Under the pieces are notes generated by a model. It was given only the letters and a program-made list of their open reading frames with translations. It had not been told where the DNA came from and did not search any database. From Mnemiopsis leidyi (taxonomy: Eukaryota > Ctenophora > Tentaculata > Lobata > Bolinopsidae): DNA of 41,903 nucleotides. The position numbers and the translations under genes were made by a program. The stretch spans positions 477,583 through 519,485 of the forward strand of contig JH153354.1 in the NCBI GenBank assembly GCA_000226015.1. The letters run 5' to 3'. This document shows positions 24,501 through 36,500 of the stretch, in pieces. The first letter of the stretch is position 1, and each line of letters starts with the position of its first letter.

Positions 24501-27500
24501 CCACTACACCACCAGCCCATTAAATCTTGTGCGTCTTTTATTTTGAAATAGGATTCGAAGCTTTGGTTTACCGCGAAGTGACATTGGAGATTCTACCATT
24601 ATCGACAGAGTCTAATTTACTATTTNNNNNNNNNNNNNNNNNNNNNNNNNNNNNNNNNNNNNNNNNNNNNNNNNNNNNNNNNNNNNNNNNNNNNNNNNNN
24701 NNNNNNNNNNNNNNNNNNNNNNNNNNNNNNNNNNNNNNNNNNNNNNNNNNNNNNNNNNNNNNNNNNNNNNNNNNNNNNNNNNNNNNNNNNNNNNNNNNNN
24801 NNNNNNNNNNNNNNNNNNNNNNNNNNNNNNNNNNNNNNNNNNNNNNNNNNNNNNTTTAACCCTGTACTAATTGTTGTAATACCCCGATTACTTAAACCCC
24901 TTCGTACAGAAGTCAAACACTTTTGTTCGTAAGGGGTCGTTCACATATGACGTCATCACTTAGGGGGGAGGGGGGGTTTCCAAATGATGATGATTGATGA
25001 CGAAGGGGGGAGGGGGAGTTTGGCCAATGATGATGTCATCAAAAATTTTTAGGATTTACAGGATTTTTTTGAAAATTTTTGATTTTTTTGAAAAATTTTT
25101 TCGAAATATGTGTATGATTAAATCATACACATATTTCGAAAAGAACACAATTTTATTACTATTGGAATTTTCCTCGCGTTAAAACCAGCTTTCCGCGTTA
25201 AAACCAGCTTCCACGGTACTTCCGTGGAAATCCGCCGTTTAGAGGGGTCATTAATGCACTACAATTGTCATCATTGCACAATAGATATTCTATACATGAT
25301 GTAATGACGGAGTATTGAACACCATCTGTCACCAAAGTTTAAACACTCTGCGTTTCTACACATGTTTAGGTTACAAACGTTAACTATGTACTCTATTGCT
25401 TTTGAACAATCACATGCACAGTTATCTTAGCAGTTGTTAAACCAAATATAAACAGTCAGGTTGTTTTTAGGATCTAGCATCATATTGAGTCAGATGTTGT
25501 CATGTTGATTCGGCGTATAACTTGGAAGTGTTAACACTATGTGACTGCGTTAGCCTTTAACCCTATACACGTGCGTTAACCTTACACACGTGCGTTAACC
25601 CTACACACGTGCGTTAACCCTATACACGTGCGTTAACCCTATACACGTGCGTTAACCCTACGCACGTGCGTTAACCCTATACACGTGCGTTAACCCTATA
25701 CACGTGCGTTAACCTTACACACGTGCGTTAACCTTACACACGTGCGTTAACCCTTGCGCACGTGTGTTAACCCTTACTCACGTGCGTTAACCTTACTCAC
25801 GTGCGTTAACCCTACTACACGTGCGTTAACCCTACGCACGTGCGTTAACCCTATACACGTGCGTTAACCTTACACACGTACGTTAACCTTACACACGTAC
25901 GTTAACCCTATACACGTGCGTTAATCCTATACACGTTCGTTAACCCTACTAGTACATAAGTACAAAATGTATATGTATAAAATTTGTTAACCCTACTAGT
26001 ACATAAGTACAAAATGTATATGTATAAAATGCGTTAACCCTACTAGTACATGAGTAAAAAATGTATACCCACAGTACATAGTACATTAGTACAAAATGTA
26101 TATGTATAAAATGCGTTAACCCTACTAGTACATAAGTAAAAAATGTATACCCACAGTACATAGTATACGCACCCTGTGTTCGGAAAGTGGCAGTATCTCC
26201 TCGTACAAAACTTCCAGTCCAAGTCTCAACCACACCGGATTGTAACACAACATCAGATCTATCAGCTGATCTTTCAAACCTGGATTTACAATTTAATTAG
26301 TTTGGTGGGCGATCTTTCAAACCTGGATTTACAATTTAATTAGTTAGGTGGGCGATCTTTCAAACCTGGATTTACAATACAATTTGTTTGGTGGGCAATC
26401 TTCTAACCAGTTTTTATATTATTCTACTTGCGCGATATACAGCAATGATATTCATGTAAGTTGACGAAAATTTGGTGACCACTACAACGAGTCACGGTGT
26501 CATGGTCGAAAAGGCAATTAAATCTTTTTGCGAAATTTTCAGTGCAAGTTCCTTTCCGAAAAAGCTGAATTATTATGAAATAGAATCTTGACGCGTGCGA
26601 AAAACTACAATTTAATCGTAAGTCTCAATCTCTGAGTTCTATCCGCAATCGCGCTCACAACGGGCGTATGAATGACGCGGGTGATACGATTCTTGAATTC
26701 TCAATCAGATTTAACGCAACATATAGCACATTTCAAAGGGCACTTTTAAGACTTTAAATGATCAACCACTGATTATAGTATAATCGATAAGCGAGAGAGG
26801 ATAATAAAAAATAGAAGACAGCTTGAAAGTTGAAGTCAGGCTAACCTAGATCGGCATCAAGCTTTCGATCACCGCGGATTGTCAGGCCTCCTTCATTTAT
26901 CTCCTTTTCCAGCTTCAACAGAACCTCAACCATCTTAGGGGACTGAGAACAGGAGTATTTCAGTGAACAGCATTACCAACATACCTCGTTATTCAAAACC
27001 AGATGTAGCAAAACTTTAAACTTTAATTGTTAATCACGGCAGAAGTTTTAGCACACAGAAGTTTTAGGGCACAACGACAAAATCTAACCTGAAACATTGC
27101 GCTAGCCTTTCTTTCGGCTTGCAGAAGTTTCCTCTCAGCTTGTAGCTTAGCGAGAATCCTAGCGTTGTCTGGGGGTACCACTGAAATTGTGAGATTCTGG
27201 TGTCAGACATACTCTATCGCACCCAGGATCAATGTTTGGAACTTTTCATAACTCAACATTTGACAACTTGAATAATTTATAGAGCACGTGCAAAAACCAA
27301 GGTAGCTCTAACCCTCTTACTACCCCACTTTTCGACAATATCAGTTAATATCGAGCATGCTGCGGGTTAATATAAATAAGCACTGCATTGGATATTGAGA
27401 CTATAACATTGAATATTTGATATCTAGACTATCGTCACTAGCCAGGCAAAGGAAATTGTTTGAGTTGATTTCTGTGACGTTTGAACATAAACCGGCATTG

Positions 27501-30500
27501 GAGATTCTAAATAGACTTGAACATCAATAAAGTCGGGGTAGCAAAATCGGTTCTAAAATTAGACATAATATCATGGACAGCTGTAAAAGTTCCAGCTGTG
27601 AAATATATTCGTGTTTGAACAGGTTTTATTCAAGATCGTTGAGTTAGGTGACACATCGTATGAGAGATAGCGCTCTAGTGTCGACAGTAAGAATTTACGA
27701 CAACTTGATCAATGTAAATCGAGTTGTGGCAGATACGGCAACTGCCAGAATCACCTATCTTCGAGTCATATCAATGATTTTCGGTAACTCGATACCCAAT
27801 TGGGGCTTAATAACAAGGCTCTGGAACACGAAGACCTGAAATATCAAGAGGAGATCAAGATACTAATACACAATTCGTCGGAATTTTTCATTTGCTTTTT
27901 ATGAAAGAAGGAAACACCTTTATCGGTTGATCGATTTGGTTGTTGATTGATTTCGCTTTATGCATTTATGGCGAATATTGTTCGACGCGAATTGGTGTCT
28001 CCAAACTTTTACAATTTAAACCATCGAAGTTAAAGGAACTATTTAACGACTGAATATAGGCATAGATACAGAGACGGCGTGGTTGAACACTTACTGGTGA
28101 CTGAGAAAATTCAATCACTTTCCTCTCCCATTGTCTAGAAGCTAACTAACGGTTTATACACTCAAACTCTTTATTCTTCGATCCTGTTTCATATGGTTAT
28201 GGAGTAGACTTTTCCTTTAAATTGATTTTAGATTGTCGTCTTTCAACAATTTAAGTATTGCAGCTGTCGTTGTAACTCTTTCTGGATTTTCTTAGCTGAT
28301 ATTTATCTGATAAATATTTTCTCATGATGTGGAACAGCTAAATTTGTAAGCCTGTTAAATTTTAGAAATTATAAATATATATCTTATGTTCTTGGGTGAG
28401 TGTTAAGTCTGTGCCCTGTAGGACATGTTAAAACCACCGATGCGTTATTTCAAGTTAGCGAGCCTAAACTTTTATAAGCCTTTCACTTGTTCATACCTGC
28501 TGGTAAAATACGTCCTACATTTCTCGAATTATTTTGCTAGTCGTTGTCGTATTAGGTCCAGAGTATAGGCCAATCTTTTCTTGCAGGGTTATAGTAATTC
28601 CAGTATATAATTATCATTATCATAATTATCATTCCCAGAATTATCACGTGACTAAAGTTACCATATGAACGTGGAAATGTAGCTGCCAATACTTCTAACC
28701 ACCCACACATATATGTATATATATCAGAAGTTGAAATCTCATCCAATCTGACTTCAGTGCTAATATTTCAGTGCGATCGACTTGAGTCCCGGTCTGCCAA
28801 TCAGTGGACCGTTTCATCCTAATTTACGTATTGGTAGTCACTAGTCAGATCTTATCGTATAAGCTAGCACATGTGTTAGATGAAAGTCAAGGCTTTTAAA
28901 ACTTGGATCTGATTTGATGAAGTTCTCCTTGCTTTCTCAGATGCATCGTCAACTGCTGCCAGCATTTTATTTGAGAAACCTCGCAACATTTCGTCTACAT
29001 AATTCGCATAATCATATTATACCGGACTGGTGAAGCATTAGGGGAAGATTTCTGAGGTTTCAAGCTCAACTAAATCTTTACCATCCTCCAAGTACAAATT
29101 CGGAGAAATTCCCGTAATTTAATCTGGACGCATTTATAAGCTCGACGAGCTCTAAAATCCGCGTCTCTTCAACAAAACCAGCACTAACCAACACTCCTAC
29201 AAGATTAGACAATGTTCGAGGTGGATATAACGAACATAACGGACATACCAGACATCCTGCCGTTAACCTCCCTGACTCCCACCACCCACGTGATGCTGGG
29301 TGTTTACAACGTGTTTGTCGTCCTGGTGGGAGTCCTGGGGAACCTGGTCGTACTTTACAGCTCCCTCCGATATCAAGCTATCAAGTTAGATCCGGTATCT
29401 CTGATGTTTGTTCACACTCTAGCTGTTAGCGATATCATCCTAACTCTGACCATGTTCCTGCCCATGTTGGTGACGTTGCTATGGAGACGCTGGGTTCTGG
29501 GCCCCGGTCTCTGTTATCTGGTGGCGTTCTTGTCTTCACCTCCTCTGGTTAACGAGGTTCTCACCATTCTTTCTATATCAGGTGAGGGTGAGCATAGGGA
29601 GAGTTTTACTTTGATTGTTAGAGTAAACATCTGTCGACCAAACTAAATAAAGAAATTGCATTTTTTAGATTTTCAAGAAACTCCAGAAAGAATAAGATAC
29701 GTTGCAAGCTTGTTCAAATATTCCACCACGACAATAACCGAGTTTTAACCGCAGTGTACCGTATCTGGGCTATCAGACAGACAACAAGTCCCAGCCACCA
29801 CACCAACCTAACTTTCGGAGTAAGAATCCTAATTCTCCTCCAAGTCCTCCTCTCCTGCATCTGTAGCGGATATCTGGTGATCTCCGGCTGCTACGCCTAC
29901 TTCAACCCTAAAGATCTGCTATGTTGGCCCTCCATAGGGATAGTAGCTGACCACAAGCAGGTGTTTGTCTCCTACTACACGATAGGAGTTATAGCGGTAC
30001 CCATGGTCCTGACCACCCTCCTCAACATAGCAATCGCAGTGTTTGTCCAGTGTAAGACAATCAAGAACAACAGTTCGTCAATGAGAAGGATGTTACTGAC
30101 TCTATCAGCGGTGGTTTGGGTGTTTCTGGGTTCGTACAGTTGTGTCATTGTAAACCTAGTTTTAGGTTTTGTACACACCTTCGAAACACAACAATCTCCC
30201 TGGTTTGACCTCCTAATGGTGTATTTCTTGAGTATAAATGTAGTTTTAAACCCGGTAGTTTATGTTCTGACGAATAGGAGGTTTCGACAGTTTGTTTTAT
30301 CAAGGATATGTGTCACTATTCAGGCGGTCTCCAGCAACGGTAGTGCAAGTTGACTTTTACAGTTTTGTGTTAGTTTTTGTCCTAAATGTTTCTACTTTCT
30401 GTTTTTTGTTTTCTGATTATTGCGCTGTGATAATGTAACATTAAAATTTGTATCTGAAGCCAACTAAGTTTTCGAAATTGGTCTATAAATCAATAAACAA

Positions 30501-33500
30501 GAGGAATTGATTGCTTAAAATTGAACACCCACCAGATTTTCTAGCTTTTCTAGCAGCATTCTTCATGATATCCCTGGTATTCTGGTATTGTGGAGGTATG
30601 GTGCCCTGAGGGGGGACCAGATAGAAGTTCATCCAGATTGTAAACCCTCGCTCTTGTTTCGCTTTCCACTTCTCGTCAAAGTAAATGTTCTTGGCAGTGG
30701 ATAACGCTAGGGGGTGTCTCGGCAACGCTGAAAATTCAAAAAATTCCGTTAAAATGTATATTAATAAGTATAATCATGCATATATTTTGCATTGTTAATG
30801 AGAGAATTGTTAATGAGAATGCTGAATATATAAAGACGACAACGACTAAAACATCGGTAAATGATAGTATTTAAAATTCCGAGTAAAGTTTTAAGAAAGT
30901 TAACTAAAAAGAATATTTAATAAGGTAACTGTTGAATAGAAAATTTACTAAGGTGACTATAAACACTATAAAATAGAACATTTACCTACACTATAAAATA
31001 GAACATTTACCTCCACTATAAAATATAACATTTACCTACACTATAAAATAGAACATTTACCTCCACTATAAAATAGAACATTTACCTCCGCTATAAAATA
31101 GAACATTTACCTCCGCTATAAAATAGAACATTTACCTCCACTATATAATAGAACATTTACCTCCCCTATAAAATAGAACATTTACCTCCACTATAAAATA
31201 GAACATTTACCTCCCCTATAAAATAGAACATTTACCTCCACTATAAAATAGAACATTTACCTCCACTATCAAATAGAACATTTACCTCCACTATAAAAAT
31301 AGAACATTTACCTCCACTATAAAATAGAACATTTACCTCCACTATAAAATAGAACATTTACCTCCACTTAGACGACTGTTGTGCATCTTAACTCTTGTGC
31401 CGGTGGGTGGAGCAATACTTCTCCGAGAAAGGCGAGTTCCTGAGATAGGCGTAAGGATATGTGATAACAGTTGATAGGCAAATTGATTCGGGCGTTTAGG
31501 GGGAATCTGGATAACAGTTCAGATGCTTTAAAAACTGTATTTAAATTCTATAAACTGTAACTGTTTCTACCAGGAGTCTTGGGAGCGGCAACGTCGCAAC
31601 TTTTGTGTCTTTTCTCCCTAAAACTCTCATCAACAATAACAACACGGTTTAAAGGGCGTGGTCGCTTTCCTGGTGACCTTGGTGGTCCCATTGTCGGGGT
31701 CACCAGATCTGGGGAAGAATGTTCCGAATTACAGAAAGTAGAACTTGTTAGGGTCATGATATCTAGCTTGAAAAGAACAGAATTTCTCACTCTATTCTAA
31801 GTTCTAACTAATTTATCAAGATAGACCAAAATGTCAAGTGTCAACACTGTTTAATAAGAGCAAGTGAAGTACCTTTGCGTTTAGCAGGTTTAACGTTCAT
31901 GTTGATGGTAGATTTAGGAGTTGACTCCACTCTGGGAGCGCTAAGAGATCTCCTCTTGGCAGGGTGACGAACCAACCTTGCAGTTTCAAGCGGTATCGTT
32001 TTCTTTAGACCCTCCCGCCTAGCCAACCCTAGGGCTGTCTTGGGACGAGAAGATGTACATGATTTTATCACCGGACCTGTTTTGGTTACTTTGCTCTTAG
32101 ACTGGCTCCTCAAAGCTGGTTTAATTACACCCGGCTTTTTCCGTGACTCGGCAGATCCCTTTTCTGATGATCCCCTTTCCTCTGGGTTTATAAGAGGTGT
32201 TGAAGCCACTATCTCTTCTTGACTTAGGTTCACGGTCGAACTTGTAGTTTCTATTGCTGGGACGACAAACGCTTCTGACATCTGAAATTATGAATTTTGT
32301 TGAAGCAAGAAGCAGAGAAAATAAGTTTGTCAAGGTAAAATCAAACACACCTAAATTCAACGATTTCAATTTCGATAAGCGGAATTATCGTCAATGACCA
32401 TCTTTCCTAAATTTATTCCTAAATTTATTCCTAAATTTACGAACCCTGTTTTCTTGAGAGGATTCAGTCTTGCTTGCCTTATGAGCGCTAGGAGATATGT
32501 GAGGTATGATGCTGGTGTCAAAGCAGGGGAGATTATCGTCCTTTTTCTCCATTTTCAGCACCATCGACTGGAAAATCAGAACTCAAGATCTACTTCATAA
32601 CTAAAGTCTCGAATTTTGTTCAAATTTCGAACAGAGTAATAACATTTTGATTCAAGTTTCAATAAACTCTTACCGGATGTAAGGGAGTAGCAGTAAGAGG
32701 TCCAGAAACTCTGCCATTGTCTTCAGGACTGATCTGGAAAGTGGGAACAGGTAGAGGGGAGTTCAGTTCAGGCTTGTTCTCTACGACCGTGTCATCTGGA
32801 GGGACAAAGGGGGCCGGACTGAGGGGGTTGTCACAGTCCCTGTCCCGTGGCGGGGACGCGCGCTCCAACACACTCCCGACCATCGTGTGGCACTCCATGA
32901 AGGTCTGCTGGCAGGAACTGTCCTCTCCTATTCTCTTCATCATCGCTCTGAAACGTGGAATAAATAGTTAGGAAGGTTACGTTTAGTGACTCAGTGCTGT
33001 GATGGTCTGGAGCATGATAAGCACCAGGTTTTTTTAATTGAAAACTTTTAAGTCTGTGACAAATATTTATGTGACAAACATCTATTTCGACTAGGACTAT
33101 AGACTTATTCAACAGATAGTCAATTGATGCCTCTGTAGATAACAGAGAGACACTTTCAAGAATCTCACCTGGTCATAACGGTGGGTGTTTTGAAGAGGGG
33201 GTTTACATCAGGTGCCCCCCAGGTTCTGCGCTTGCGGGACTTTCCCGCGCTCGCACTCCCGTCGCCACTCCCGCTACTGTTGCTGCTCATACAGTCCTGT
33301 TTAACCAGAGCTTGGACAGGAGTCGGGGGTAAGTTGGGGATAATCTCCGCCTGGGAAGGTGGTTTCCGTTTAAATTAAGTTATCTTACTTAAATTACATG
33401 GCTTATTCAGAGTTTTTTCTGAGATCGTTTTATTTACCGGGCAGTTTCGACAATTTCTATGATTCGTTAAGAAGAACTGAGACTAGTTTCATTTAATTGG

Positions 33501-36500
33501 GCAGCTGGATAATCAACAGCACGCAAGATAAAGGATTGAGAAATGAAGGATTACGAAATACTGCAAGACAGAAATACTGCAATACAACTTAATAAATTTT
33601 AGGTGATTTTTACTTTTTTTACGGCAAAATAAAGATCGACGTTCGATAACAAAGATGATTGCAAGTACGCCCCAGCCCCAGAGCAGAATCACTTGACATA
33701 GTCATGCAGGTTGCACACTCACACACTCATCAGTGAACATGGAGAACAATTCCTTTCTCTTATGTCTCTTACACTCACGTAGCTCACTTCGCATCGACCA
33801 GCGCTTCCTACTCCGCTGTTTAGATCAACGTTCAATATTGATTGTTCAATTAATATGTTTAAGTTATCAGAACCTCTTAGTTTGAACTTTAAAAAGAAGG
33901 GAGTGTGCTTACAACTTCATGTCACATACCGGTGTCTGATAAACAGACGGGTGAGGGGTTGGAGTGAGGGGAGTTAGGACTTCCTGGTAAGGACTGTTGT
34001 CGTCCCCTATCGAGCAGGGGGCAGGTGGAGGGGTCTCTTCGGGAGCAGCTGTTTGGCGGGATGGCTCCTCATCCTGAAAATGTAGAAACTCATGTTTCTT
34101 TCCCTTTAATCGAACATTAAAGACTCTCAACTTTTTGACTCCATGCCATGGTCAATGCTTAACAATAAAGGTAGGTGAAGAATTGTGGTCATAATAGTGT
34201 AGACGGTTTTCGGTGTGATACTGAAAAAAGGCATAGAATCTAATATTATCATGCAGGGGCAGACAGAATTCCTCACACTTTTATCATCTGTAAACATGGA
34301 GAATACTTCGACTCTCTTATGACGCTTACACACACTCGCACATTGAACACTTCTCATTGACTTTCGTTTCTTGCTGGGTCTCTGCCAAGTTTAGTAAATA
34401 CTGACTTTCCAACATAGGTAAGAATAAGTTTTAACTGTAAAGTCCGGCTATTCCAAAACTTTACTTTAAGGTACAAAATATTTCGTTTCAAATAAACTTA
34501 TAGAAAAAAGGATTTCCAACTGCAACTAACCGGCGTGTCGATATAAGCGAAGGGACTTTCATCAGCAAACTCAGTCGTAAGAGGAGTTGGTAGCAGCTCA
34601 TCATCTACCCTCACATTTTCTGTCTCTGATGGCGACTTGAGGTCAAGGACTGAGGGCCGGTTGTGTTTGGAAACTTTCCGTTTCAAACTCTCTGGCTTGC
34701 TGCCAGGTTTTATGTTACTTTTCTGATTTTCTCCCAAAACTCTTCCGGTTCTCAAAGGAGGAACTGCTGATTTGTCACTTTTTGCAGTGTGATTCACAAC
34801 ACCTTTAAATCGCTGCAGAGAGATTTCAGATTACTGTCAGATTTCTCACTTCATAGCAGCACAGTATCTTGAATTTGCGTTTTCAATTCTACCTTACACT
34901 CTAACCTACTTTCGGCATGTTTAAAGTGCGTCATATCTATTGACTATTGGAAGAACAAAAGTTTCGAGAAAATGATATCTAATATCTAATACTCTAGAGT
35001 TGCAGTTTACACTCACCAAATTAACATCGTTTTCGTCTCTTCCCATAGACAAATCAAGCGGCTTCTCAAGTTTAGGTCTGTGAATTTTCTTGACAACTTT
35101 CTGAAGGTAAGACAAGCTCAACAGTTAGTCTTGATATGATATTTCAGATCTCTCAACTATCAAATCTAGTCTTCTGTCTCTTAGTTAAATAAGTTCAAGT
35201 TATTTATAGAGATCAGATGTGATTTAGTTAGTAACTGATCAGATCAAAATCGATTGAACGGCGGCGGGTATTTGAATTTTTAAATATTTTCACGAGAACA
35301 AAACGTTTGCGCGGTAAGAATTTGTAACACGAATATGTCGTTCGGCGGGCGAAACTTTCGGCGCGCGCGCGGACGATTGTTCAATAAGTGGCTGTAATCA
35401 GGCAACAGCTGTACACCTAGGCGAAGGGTTTATCTGCGGCTGAAATGAATCATTCTGATTTCTTACTTACGGAGTACCAAAGATGGATTTGCCTTTTTTC
35501 GAACACAATCACTCAACACTCTCCTCTGCTTCCAAAGCAGCGAAACAGAAATCTCCTTTGATGAAGGAGTTATCTCTTAGGAAGGTATCAAACAACAACT
35601 CTCAACAATTTCGTTAGTTTAAATTTGCTACGATCAACTAGTGTTGATACGGAGGAAGATTCGGCAGATGGACACTTTCAGATTGAAGTTGCGAACTTTG
35701 TTTAAACGAGGGACAGACAGAGTCTATGTATTCGACGAGGAGGTGGATAACTTTAAAGGTTCTTGTTTCTTCAACTGTTACTCACTATTGGGCTGTGTCA
35801 AGGTACCACGACCTACTAAATACGATCCAGGCAAGTTTTCGGATGTTTTCGGTGTACCGGACATTAAAAGTAATCGAAAGTTGTCCCAGACATCTTACTC
35901 CTTATCAGTCAGAAACTCAAGCTTAGATGATGAGCTAAATTTAGAGGAAATAACATTGTAACAATGACTTTGAGTAAAGAAGCGCCAGTACAAGTGGTGG
36001 CTGCATTTAAAAAAGTAACTTCTAATAACGATGTTCGGAGATAACGGTGGTAATGGTACCGGTACAACTGTCACCATGGTTACAATAACATCACGACATA
36101 TATTGACGTTTCACTGATGTGCTATAAAATAACTTTAATTCTGAGCCACATTCTCTGTGATACACAAGCATATTCAGGATGTTGAACTCAATCAGTGTAT
36201 ACTTTCAACACTACTATTATACAAATAATTTGAGACACGGATGTAGCTGAAGGGGCAGTGTCTAAAGCGGTGGAGGTGGTCCTAATCCCACCCCATCCTG
36301 TATTTGTTTGGATGCTGTTGAGAATGTTATCTTTTTTACATCAATGGCTCGGTCTAGTCATTGACTACTTAATTCAGTACAAGCAATTGACGGTAAAATT
36401 GTGCCGATTTGTCCTTTATAGGAATTTTGTTAAGTTTAAGCTAGCGTATTTCCAGTTTTTCTTTTTATTTAACTTGGGTAGAAGCATAATTATTAAATAA

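Noticed and set aside
24443..24518. Functional tRNA gene on the minus strand
   Set aside because: The acceptor stem and B box are good but D and anticodon stems do not pair, and a SINE body follows that is repeated elsewhere.
24527..24916. Open frames across the N gap
   Set aside because: They consist mostly of undetermined residues.
25554..25944. Interstitial telomere-like repeat (TTAACCC)
   Set aside because: The unit is a 19-mer with CACGTG and matches neither TTAGGG nor its complement.
30965..31365. CRISPR-like array
   Set aside because: The 25-bp units follow each other without unique spacers and the genome is eukaryotic; it is a minisatellite.
31548..31800. + strand frame overlapping ASPM exon 11
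   Set aside because: Antisense shadow of a phase-consistent ASPM exon.
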